Source of the DNA: CAZGXI01 sp964529715
Lineage (GTDB): Bacteria; Chloroflexota; Anaerolineae; Aggregatilineales; Ch27
Direction of reading: 5' to 3'
Assembly: GCA_964529715.1 (NCBI GenBank)
Contig: CAZGXI010000016.1
Coordinates: 1 to 64,000 of the forward strand
Length of the DNA: 64,000 nucleotides
The translations under genes were made by a program, and so were the position numbers. Numbering within the stretch: the first letter of the stretch is position 1; every line of letters begins with the position of its first letter. Below are positions 16,917 to 23,811 of this stretch, piece after piece. The notes beneath the pieces were generated by a model. It was not told the DNA's origin. It did no database searches and saw only the letters and a list, made by a program, of their open reading frames with translations.

Positions 16917-17609
16917 CTAGAGACCCAGCAGCAGCCGCGTCAGCGCGCCAGATGGCTGACCGATCAACAGGCCGAAGATGTTAAACGCGGGTGCGAAGAA
17001 CGACAGCAGGATCAGCCCGAACAAGATGAACATGCCGTACTGGTTCTGGAAATTTTCGTACTGATAATACATCTGCGGCGGCAGGAACATGCCCAGGATA
17101 TAGCGCCCATCCAGCGGCCCCAGCGGGATGAGGTTGAACACGAACAGCAGCACATTCCACTGCACCATGTCGATGAGAATGGTCCCCAGGCTCGGCAGCA
17201 CGCGGCTGCCGCTCGACATGATCAGGTCCGGCGCTGCCGCCAGCAGGATGCGAAACGGCACCGCGAACACCGCCGCCACGATCAGATTCGCCAGCGGCCC
17301 GGCCAACACCGACACCCCCAGCCGCTGCACGCGCGTCAGACGGTCGGCCCAGCGCACGCGCGGGTAATTCATCATGCCGGGATGGATCGGGGCTGTGCCT
17401 AGCACGCCGAAGCCCACGACTGCGAACATGAGAAAGCCCAGCCAGTTGATGTGCACCAACGGATTGAGCGTCAGGCGGCCTTCGCGCTCTGGCGTGGGAT
17501 CGCCCATCTGCCAGGCGACGAAATTGTGCATGAATTCGTGAAAGGTCATCCCGACCAGCAGCGCCAACATCCGGCTGATCAGGGCGGCCAGGGTCAGGTC
17601 GGCAAACAA
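16917..17609 (-). CDS. Site-2 protease family (M50) zinc metallopeptidase
   Basis: A 230-residue multi-pass membrane protease. The catalytic HExxH is 'TFHEFMHNF' (His24-Glu25-His28) in the first membrane segment, and the third ligand is in 'PLGPLDGRYILGMF' (the LDG motif). About six hydrophobic helices. It lacks PDZ or CBS domains, so it belongs to the compact group. Such proteases cut single-pass membrane proteins, often anti-sigma factors; no target is evident. TTG start with AAGGGG at good spacing. Confidence 0.85.
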   Translation of the reverse strand: MFADLTLAALISRMLALLVGMTFHEFMHNFVAWQMGDPTPEREGRLTLNPLVHINWLGFLMFAVVGFGVLGTAPIHPGMMNYPRVRWADRLTRVQRLGVSVLAGPLANLIVAAVFAVPFRILLAAAPDLIMSSGSRVLPSLGTILIDMVQWNVLLFVFNLIPLGPLDGRYILGMFLPPQMYYQYENFQNQYGMFILFGLILLSFFAPAFNIFGLLIGQPSGALTRLLLGL

Positions 17610-17728
17610 GCGTCACCCCTTTGAACGGAAATCCATCACTTTCTCGACTTGACCGGGCCATTATACCATGCCTGCCAGTGTATAATGCGAGTTAAGGAAT
17701 GTCGAATGTCCGTATGAGGGGGATTTTG

Positions 17729-17929
17729 GTGTCTCTGGAAATCAACGTCGGCGACATCGCCACCATGCGCAAAACCCATCCTTGCGGCAGCCAACAGTGG
17801 ACCGTCTATCGCGTGGGGGCGGACATCGGGATCAGATGCCTGGGCTGTGGGCGGCGGGTGATGCTCTCGCGCCGCGAATTCGAGCGCGCTGTGAAAAAGC
17901 TGGCGCGCCCACCGGACAACCCCGGTTAA
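17729..17929 (+). CDS. DUF951 family protein
   Basis: A 66-residue protein with 'VGDIATMRKTHPCGSQQWTV' and 'VGADIGIRCLGCGRRVMLSR', the diagnostic core of DUF951, including a CxxC pair. This is a widespread small protein in Gram-positive-like lineages, suspected to be nucleic-acid-binding. I place the start at GTG 17729, after AGGGGGA; in-frame ATG at 17699 and 17714 would add up to ten residues. A TATAAT sequence at 17681-17686 may be the -10 box. Confidence 0.8.
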   Translation: MSLEINVGDIATMRKTHPCGSQQWTVYRVGADIGIRCLGCGRRVMLSRREFERAVKKLARPPDNPG

Positions 17930-17935
17930 CCGCCC

Positions 17936-17992
17936 AGGACGCCAGGGCCGCAGCGCGCGTAGCTTTGCCCCCTGGCGCCCTTTGCGGTTCAA
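17936..17992. repeat. REP-G palindrome (GCCAGGACGCCAGGG type)
   Basis: CCAGGACGCCAGGG ... CCCCCTGGCGCCCT inverted repeat with outer GGTTAACCGCC/GCGGTT remnants. Related tracts occur near 29127-29160 (ACCTGGCGTCTTGGCGG) and 42776-42830 (CCGCCAGGATGCCAG ... CCCTGG). Confidence 0.55.
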
Positions 17993-18036
17993 AGGGGCTT
18001 CTTCTTGCCGCTTCAATAGTCGAGAAAGGATGTGCT

Positions 18037-18753
18037 ATGTCTGAAACGCAGGAGTCATGCGTCGCTCCGGCGAAAGGGCCAGTCGGCCCGCCGGAGGCCG
18101 CGCGCGGAAACGGTTCGCCTGTTCAACCTGTGAAGGAGGAAACCCGGATGGTTGCGCGTGTGGGCAAACCTGCCCCCGATTTTGAAGCGAATGCTTATGT
18201 AGACGGCGGTTTCAAGAACATCAAGCTCTCCGATTACCTGGGCCAGTGGGTGGTGTTGTGCTTCTACCCCGGCGACTTCACCTTTGTCTGACCCACCGAG
18301 CTGTCGGCAGTTGCCGTCAAATATGACGAACTCCGCGCGCTGGGCGTGCAGGTTCTCTCCGTTTCCACCGACAGTCGCTTCACCCACAAAATCTGGCAAG
18401 AAGAAGAACTTTCCAAGATGGTCCCCGGCGGCGTGCCGTTCCCGATGCTGTCGGACGGCGGCGGGCGCATCGGCAGTATCTATGGCGTCTATGATGAAGA
18501 GGGCGGCGTGGACATCCGGGGTCGCTTCATCATCGACCCAGACGGCGTGATCCAGGCGATGGAAGTCCTCACCCCGGCGGTCGGGCGCAACGTGTCGGAA
18601 CTCATCCGGCAGGTGAAGGCTTTCCAGCACGTGCGCGCCACCGGCGAAGTCATGCCTTCTGGCTGGCAACCCGGCAAGCCCACCCTCAAGCCCGGCCCGG
18701 CGCTGGTCGGCAAAGTGTGGCAGGTTTGGAAGCCGGAGAACGCTTTCGAGTAA
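18037..18753 (+). CDS. Peroxiredoxin (AhpC/Prx family) with predicted selenocysteine at TGA 18289-18291
   Basis: Reading through one in-frame TGA gives a 238-residue peroxiredoxin. The TGA falls exactly on the peroxidatic residue: 'YPGDFTFV-U-PTELSAVAVKY' in place of Cys. The fold is otherwise intact: 'VGKPAPDFEANAYVDG' start, 'VLSVSTDSRFTHKIW', 'FPMLSDGGGRIGSIYG', 'GRFIIDPDGVIQAMEV'. The C-terminal resolving cysteine of AhpC-type enzymes is replaced: the usual C-P-A/G-x-W reads 'VMPSGWQPG'. The protein should reduce H2O2 or organic peroxides with a Sec-based, 1-Cys-like mechanism and an outside reductant. Two start sites are possible: ATG 18037 (AGGA) or ATG 18148, the latter behind a strong AAGGAGG. 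An annotation pipeline will likely split it into two fragments at the TGA. Confidence 0.85.
18289..18322 (+). promoter_or_regulatory. Candidate bacterial SECIS element after the Sec TGA
   Basis: TGA 18289-18291, then an 11-base linker to a hairpin GTCGGC-AGTT-GCCGTC (18303-18318) with one U-U mismatch and a GU in the apical loop. Bacterial SECIS hairpins lie immediately downstream of the UGA within the coding sequence, and a linker near this length fits. Folding was judged by eye only. Confidence 0.5.
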
Positions 18754-18777
18754 CCCCTCTCGTGTTTTGCGGATGGT

Positions 18778-18819
18778 TGTAGGGGCGCAGGTTAGGGGCG
18801 CAGCATGCTGCGCCCCTAC
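18778..18819. repeat. REP-A palindrome with partial tandem duplicate
   Basis: A half copy (GTAGGGGCGCAG) followed by a full palindrome TAGGGGCGCAGC/GCTGCGCCCCTA. Located after the peroxiredoxin stop. Confidence 0.8.
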
Positions 18820-18893
18820 GATTTTCGGGTTGGCAAGCCGCCCATGTTTGCCGTATCATCCCCGCAGCAGACCAACGCCACTTCCGCCTGTTT

Positions 18894-18930
18894 TAAGCTG
18901 AAAGCTGACGGCTGATGGCTGACAGCTTTT
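18894..18930. repeat. REP-D tract (AAGCTGAAAGCTGACGGCTG...)
   Basis: Repeated GCTGA units, ending GGCTGATGGCTGACAGC, immediately before the aminotransferase ribosome binding site. Same sequence block as at 35032-35055. Confidence 0.65.
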
Positions 18931-18948
18931 TCACCAGGAGTGATCCTT

Positions 18949-20109
18949 ATGCGTAACTTCCTGTCTCAGCGCGTGCAGAGTGTGCCGCCGTCGGGCATCC
19001 GCCGCTTCTTCGACATCGCCGCCACCATGAACGACGTGATCTCGCTCGGCATCGGCGAGCCGGACTTCACCACGCCCGACCCGATCCTGCACGCGGGTAT
19101 CCGTTCGCTGCAAGCTGGTGAAACGCACTACACCTCCAACTCCGGCACGATAGAACTGCGCCGCGCTATCTCGCGCTACCTGGAACGACTCTACGGCGTC
19201 GGCTATGACCCTGGCGATGAACTGCTTGTCACCGTCGGCGTCAGCGAGGCGCTCTACCTGGCGCTGAATGCCGTGATCGATCCCGGCGACGAGGTGATCA
19301 TCCCCGAACCGTGCTTCGTGGCCTACGCGCCGGAGGTCGTGTTCGCCGGAGGCAAGGCGGTGATGGTCCCCACGCGCGTTGAGGATGACTTCCAACTGAC
19401 CGGCGCGGCAGTCGAGGCGGCGGTCACGCCCCGCACGAAGGCGATCCTGCTCGGCTATCCCAACAATCCCACCGGCGCGGTGATGACGCGCGCCCGCCTG
19501 GAGGAGATCGCCGCCGTTGCGCGCAAACACGACCTGCTGGTCATTTCCGACGAGATTTACGACCGGCTGACCTACGGCATCGAGCATACACACTTTTCCA
19601 CGCTGGACGGGATGCGCCCTCGCTCCATCGTGCTCGGCGGGGTAAGCAAGTCCCACGCCATGACCGGCTGGCGGCTCGGCTGGGCCGCTGCCCCGGCGGA
19701 ACTGCTCGCCGCGATGCGCAAGATTCACCAGTACACGCTGATGAGCGCCCCCACCACCGCGCAGGCCGCCGCCGTCGCTGCGCTGGAGGAGGGCGAGGAG
19801 CACGTCCAGGCGATGCTGGCGGAATACGACCGCCGCCGCCGCCTGATCGTGGGCGGGCTGAACGAACTCGGCCTGAGCGCCTTCGAGCCGCGCGGCGCAT
19901 TTTACGCTTTCCCCAGCGTGGCTGCCAGCGGCATGGACGACGAGGCGTTCGCCAACGCCCTGCTGCAAGAGGAAAAGGTGGCCGTTGTGCCGGGCAACGC
20001 CTTCGGGGAGAGTGGGCGGGGCTTCGTGCGCGCGTGCTACGCCACCGCCTACGAGAAGATCGAGGAGGCGCTGGAACGCATGGCGCGCTTCATGAGACGG
20101 CATGGGTAG
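18949..20109 (+). CDS. Class I/II PLP-dependent aminotransferase (aspartate/aromatic type)
   Basis: A 386-residue fold-type I aminotransferase. Marks: 'ISLGIGEPDFTTPDPI', 'NPTGAV' after 'ILLGYPNN', 'ISDEIYDRLTYG' (Asp/Tyr contacting PLP), 'GGVSKSHAMTGWRLGW' with the Schiff-base Lys, and a C-terminal 'GRGFVRACYATAYEKI' with the carboxylate-binding Arg. Substrate is an amino acid of the aspartate, alanine or aromatic group; the sequence does not decide. ATG 18949 has AGGAG eight bases upstream; the in-frame GTG at 18940 overlaps that site. The shadow ORF on the minus strand is not a gene. Confidence 0.88.
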   Translation: MRNFLSQRVQSVPPSGIRRFFDIAATMNDVISLGIGEPDFTTPDPILHAGIRSLQAGETHYTSNSGTIELRRAISRYLERLYGVGYDPGDELLVTVGVSEALYLALNAVIDPGDEVIIPEPCFVAYAPEVVFAGGKAVMVPTRVEDDFQLTGAAVEAAVTPRTKAILLGYPNNPTGAVMTRARLEEIAAVARKHDLLVISDEIYDRLTYGIEHTHFSTLDGMRPRSIVLGGVSKSHAMTGWRLGWAAAPAELLAAMRKIHQYTLMSAPTTAQAAAVAALEEGEEHVQAMLAEYDRRRRLIVGGLNELGLSAFEPRGAFYAFPSVAASGMDDEAFANALLQEEKVAVVPGNAFGESGRGFVRACYATAYEKIEEALERMARFMRRHG

Positions 20110-20122
20110 GGGGACGTGGTTC

Positions 20123-20150
20123 GCAGGGGCGACCGGCCGGTTGCCCCTAC
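20123..20150. repeat. REP-A palindrome
   Basis: GCAGGGGCGACCGGCCGGTTGCCCC-type arms; lies after the aminotransferase stop. Confidence 0.7.
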
Positions 20151-20215
20151 TTGCCGGGCGCCGCTACACGCGCTTACAATAATCCCGTGTCTCTTCTCTC
20201 CTCACGGGCGATGCC

Positions 20216-21502
20216 ATGAGCCACGTGTTCATTTCTTACAGCCACGACGATCAGCCTTACGCTCGCGCGCTGGCGGACGATCTGCTCAGGCGTGGCTTTG
20301 ACGTGTGGATCGACGACCGGATCGATTTCGGGGATCGCTGGTTCCGGGTCATTGTGGAAGCGATCCGGGCCTGCGCCGCTTTCCTGGTGATCATGACGCC
20401 GGAAGCGGAACAATCCGAGTGGGTGGAACGTGAAATCCTGCTGGCGCAGCGAGAAAAGAAACCGCTGTTCCCGGTACTGCTGCGCGGGCAGGAATTTCCG
20501 CTGCTGATCACGATTCAGTATGCCGACGTGACCGATGGCTGCCTGCCGCCGCCGGGATTCTATGACCGGTTGGAAAAATGTGCGCCCCGCAAGCGCGCTC
20601 CCGGCGACGACGTGACCCCGCCGAAGCCCGCGCCGGACGAGGTCGCAAGCCTGCTGGAGCGCCTCAACGACCCTGACACCGAGCCGCCGGAGCGCCTGCA
20701 CATCGGGGATCGGCTGGCCGAACTGGGCGATCCGCGACCCGGCGTGGGGCTGCGTCCTGATGGCCTGCCGGACATCGACTGGGTGGAGATTCCGGCGGGG
20801 GAGTTCATCTACCAGGACAGGCAGCGCCTTACCCTGCCGACCTTCTACATCGCGCGCTATCCCGTGACCTACGTCCAGTTCCAGGCGTTCGTGGACGCGC
20901 CGGACGGCTTCCGCAATGACGAGTGGTGGCGCGGACTCGCGGAGCGCGAGACCGAACCGGGCGGGCAAACGTGGCCCATCGCCAACCGCCCGCGCGAGAA
21001 AGTGACGTGGTACGCGGCGGTGGCCTTTTGCCGCTGGCTGAATGCCAGACTCCCCTTCGCCCTGAGGGAGAGGGGGCCGGGAGGTGAGGGCATCATCCGC
21101 CTGCCGACCGAGCAGGAATGGGAGAAGGCCGCGCGCGGTGTAGATAGGCGCGGGTATCCCTGGGGGAACGGCTACCGCAGCGGCTACGCCAACGTTAATG
21201 AGAGGAAGAGCGGATTCGGCCAATATTATCTGCAATAGACGACAGCGGTGGGTGTTTATCCGCATGGCGCGTCGCCTTATGGCGTGCTGGACCTGACTGG
21301 AAATTTGTGGGAATGGGGGCTAAACGAGCGGGATAATCCGTCGAAGACTTCAATCGCTGGCACCGCTTGGCGGTGTTTGCGCGGTGGGTCCTGGCTAGAT
21401 GATGAGATCAATGCCATGGCCTCCCATCGCAATGGTTACAAACCATCTTTTTGCCAGTATGATGTTGGGTTTCGTGTCGTTTGTGCGTTCCCTATCCCGT
21501 GA
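20216..21502 (+). pseudogene. TIR–formylglycine-generating-enzyme-like (SUMF1) protein, broken by TAG at 21236-21238
   Basis: Residues 1 to about 130 are a TIR domain ('HVFISYSHDDQPYARALADD', 'FDVWIDDRIDFGDRWF', 'SEWVEREILLAQR'). After a linker comes a SUMF1/FGE-sulfatase domain: 'WVEIPAGEFIYQDRQR', 'YPVTYVQFQAFVDA', 'RLPTEQEWEKAARG'. The frame is interrupted by TAG after 'FGQYYLQ' and continues in the same frame: 'TTAVGVYPHGASPYGVLDL', 'GNLWEWGLNE', 'LRGGSWLDDE', 'VGFRVVCAFPI'. CAG to TAG is the simplest cause. A REP-C repeat is also inserted in frame (21051-21090, 'FALRERGPGGEG'). Such C-type-lectin-fold domains are common diversity-generating retroelement targets, but no reverse transcriptase is visible here. 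Confidence 0.75.
21051..21090. repeat. REP-C repeat inside the TIR–SUMF1 gene
   Basis: TCCCCTTCGCCCTGAGGG-AGAGGGGGCCGGGAGGTG, read in frame as 'LPFALRERGPGGEG'. Confidence 0.75.
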
Positions 21503-21567
21503 GGCGAACTGCCGCCGGGCCGGGGGCGCGCCTGGTGTGCCCCGACGAATGCGAAAATGGGATACAC

Positions 21568-22161
21568 ATGTCCTCCGCGAACTACGATCCCGACCGTCGC
21601 CACCGCCGTTCGATCCGCCTGCCGGAGTTTGATTACGCTTCGGATGGCGCGTACTTCGTCACGATCTGCACACAGAAACGCGCCTGTCTGTTCGGGGAGA
21701 TCGTGAACGGCGAAATGGGGTTGAACGAGGCCGGGCGCGTCGTGCAGGATTGCTGGCTGGCGATCCCCACACATTTCTCGCACGTGTCGTTGGGACCGTT
21801 TGTTGTGATGCCCAATCACCTGCACGGGATCATTGTTATTAACAAACATCTTATCAAACAGGGTGTAGGGGCGCAGCATGCTGCGCCCCTACTGGCGTCG
21901 GCCCAATCCGATTCAAGGCCGCACGTTGTTCCCGGCTCGTTGGGTGCAATTGTCCGTTCGTTCAAAGCCGCCGCGACCAGATGCATCAATACCTTGTGCG
22001 GCACGCCCGGCGAACCCGTGTGGCAGCGCAATTACTACGAGCACGTTGTCCGCGATGACGCCGACCTGGACCGTATCTGGCGATATATCGAAGCCAATCC
22101 TGCGCGATGGGATGAAGATCGGGAGAACCCGGCGAAGGTGAGGGAACATAGCCGTCTGTAG
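21568..22161 (+). CDS. REP-associated tyrosine transposase (RAYT, IS200/IS605-like Y1 HUH)
   Basis: A 197-residue single-strand transposase-type protein. The HUH metal motif is 'VVMPNHLHGIIVI' (His84-x-His86); the candidate nucleophile Tyr is in 'WQRNYYEHVVRDDADLDRIW' (Tyr156 or 157). The opening 'HRRSIRLPEFDYASDGAYFV' and the end 'YIEANPARW' are typical RAYT marks. RAYTs mobilise REP elements. Between the HUH and the Tyr motifs, 'QGVGAQHAAPLLAS' comes from a perfect 28-base REP-A palindrome, an insertion in a surface loop. ATG 21568 chosen; the frame upstream overlaps the broken TIR–SUMF1 gene. Confidence 0.88.
   Translation: MSSANYDPDRRHRRSIRLPEFDYASDGAYFVTICTQKRACLFGEIVNGEMGLNEAGRVVQDCWLAIPTHFSHVSLGPFVVMPNHLHGIIVINKHLIKQGVGAQHAAPLLASAQSDSRPHVVPGSLGAIVRSFKAAATRCINTLCGTPGEPVWQRNYYEHVVRDDADLDRIWRYIEANPARWDEDRENPAKVREHSRL
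21865..21892. repeat. Perfect REP-A palindrome inside the RAYT gene
   Basis: The two halves GTAGGGGCGCAGCA and TGCTGCGCCCCTAC are exact reverse complements. Best-preserved copy of the family; at least ten other copies lie in the window. Confidence 0.85.
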
Positions 22162-22195
22162 GGGCCGCCATGATGTGCTTTACCAATGACCCTTG

Positions 22196-23188
22196 TCAGA
22201 ACAGCGGCCCCCAGTACTGCCCCTGTGTGACGCCCGTGCCCACTGGGGAGAGGGCGTAAATCACCCCGGACCGCCCAGTGAACATCGCGCCGTGCTCGAA
22301 GTTCTGCCACACCCCTGTGTAACCGACTTCGCCGTTCAAGCCCCAGCCCAGCGCCGTTTGCAGGTCCGGGTTGCTGCGCCACGCCAGCCCGAAGCCGCGA
22401 ATCGGCTGCACCAGGTTCGGCGCAGGTGGGGAGAGGTTCGGATCGTCCTGCGGCTGGCCTTCGGTCCACAGGTCGTCGGCGCGCCAGAACGTCCCATTGC
22501 CGGTGGAAGAAGTCACCAGCGCGTAAATGCCCGCGCCCTGCCGCCAGAACATCACGCCGCGCTCCATGTCCTGCTGCGCCATTGCCCCAGATTCGGCGGG
22601 TGCGACCGGGCAACCGAGGGCAGCGCGCGCAGCGACACCGTTCAGGTAGGCCGTGAGGAAGGTCGCATCGGGTTCGAGCGGGCAGCCGCTTGTCTGCGCG
22701 GGCAGGGCGAACGACGCAGTCGGCGAGGGCAGGCCGGGGATCAGCGTGCCACCGACCAGTGCGCCGGGGAGGGGCGTGGGCGGTTGGAGCGTGGCTGCTG
22801 CCGCGACCGGCAGGACTGTCACGGTGGGCATCACCAGCGGCACGGAGCCGTCGCCCATGAAGATGCCCACGTAGGGTGTGCGGGTCGGTGTCGGTGAGGC
22901 GGTCGGCGGGATGGGCGTGGGCGTGGCAGGAGGCGCATAGGTGCGCAGATCGGCAGTGGAGACGGGCGTCGGCGGGACGATCACGGTCGCCAACTGCTTG
23001 GGCGCAACGGTCGGCGGCGGCAATGGTGTGGCCGGCGTACACGCAGCCAGTACGACGACCAGGACACCAAACACCGCAGGCAGGTGGCTTCTGCCTCGAC
23101 GCTTCGACGCCTGTCGCTTGCCGCCCAGACGTTCCTTGCTTGCCGCTCGTTGCTCGCCGCTTCTCACTCTACTCGTCCTCGGACTCAT
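22196..23188 (-). CDS. Lipoprotein with Pro/Thr linker and LGFP-like repeats
   Basis: A 330-residue export-type protein. A basic leader ends in 'FGVLVVVLAACTPA', whose VLAAC lipobox indicates lipid modification. A long Pro/Thr-rich spacer ('PTPIPPTASPTPTRTPY') leads to a domain with 'LGCPVAPAES', 'QDMERGVMFWRQGAGIYALV' and 'GWGLNGEVGYTGVWQNFEHG', which look like LGFP-type cell-wall repeats. It should face outside the membrane. The leader up to about residue 35 carries a repeat-derived run (SGEQRAASKERLGG), so its true start could be further in. It overlaps the stop of the upstream HEAT-like gene. Confidence 0.65.
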   Translation of the reverse strand: MSPRTSRVRSGEQRAASKERLGGKRQASKRRGRSHLPAVFGVLVVVLAACTPATPLPPPTVAPKQLATVIVPPTPVSTADLRTYAPPATPTPIPPTASPTPTRTPYVGIFMGDGSVPLVMPTVTVLPVAAAATLQPPTPLPGALVGGTLIPGLPSPTASFALPAQTSGCPLEPDATFLTAYLNGVAARAALGCPVAPAESGAMAQQDMERGVMFWRQGAGIYALVTSSTGNGTFWRADDLWTEGQPQDDPNLSPPAPNLVQPIRGFGLAWRSNPDLQTALGWGLNGEVGYTGVWQNFEHGAMFTGRSGVIYALSPVGTGVTQGQYWGPLF

Positions 23189-23630
23189 CCAAGAGGGCTT
23201 CTGCCGCTTCGTTTTCTTCAGCCAGGATTTCCAGGTAGGCCAGCGCGCCCTCGCGGATGCGCTCGTCGCGGTCGCGGATGGCCCGACGCAGCAGCCGTAG
23301 CAGGTCGCTTTCGTCGTAGTCGTGAATTTGCTCGGCAGCCACGTCGATCAGAAAAGCCGGGCCGTTGTCTTCCGAAATGTAGGTCGCCAGGGCGGGGATG
23401 GCGCTTTCGTCGAAGCTGGTCACAGTATCTTCCACCAGCACGCTTAGGTCGGGGTTTTCGTCGGCGTTATCCGCCAGCCCTTCGCCCATGGCGTCCAGCA
23501 ACGCCAGAGGAGGGGTATCGAGATTTTGCAGGGCTTCGATGGTGGCGGTCGCAGCCTCCAGATCGCCCATCGACAGCGCGCGGCGCAGCACAGCCAGTTT
23601 GGATCGCTGCTGGGCAGTGAGATCAGGCAT
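23169..23630 (-). CDS. HEAT-repeat-like acidic protein
   Basis: A 153-residue acidic helical protein: 'LAVLRRALSMGDLEAATATI' and 'LLRLLRRAIRDRDERIREGA' read as paired helices of a HEAT-type repeat. No signal or TM segment. Start ATG 23630 chosen because the codons beyond it lack coding character. It leads the lipoprotein gene, with overlapping ends, so the two are probably expressed together. Function unknown. Confidence 0.6.
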   Translation of the reverse strand: MPDLTAQQRSKLAVLRRALSMGDLEAATATIEALQNLDTPPLALLDAMGEGLADNADENPDLSVLVEDTVTSFDESAIPALATYISEDNGPAFLIDVAAEQIHDYDESDLLRLLRRAIRDRDERIREGALAYLEILAEENEAAEALLDESEDE

Positions 23631-23811
23631 GAGAGTCTCCCACAGATACATCAATAGGACTGAGTGTATAAAGCATGGCGACGGATTGCAATCCCGCGCT
23701 GTCGCGTGGAATCTCTGGGCTGTTGCTGTGGACCGGCGACCGATAGGCGCCTTGATCGTCCTGGCCTTGTCGCCCGGCGTCCGCTTGAACGACCGCTGAC
23801 GGCTGACCGCT

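Noticed and set aside
18289..18291. TGA as a simple nonsense mutation that makes the peroxiredoxin a pseudogene
   Set aside because: It hits exactly the peroxidatic position, the rest of the frame is intact, and a hairpin follows at the expected distance. Sequence error remains possible.
18931..20103. 390-codon minus-strand ORF opposite the aminotransferase
   Set aside because: The plus-strand frame has all PLP motifs; the minus frame is compositionally biased.
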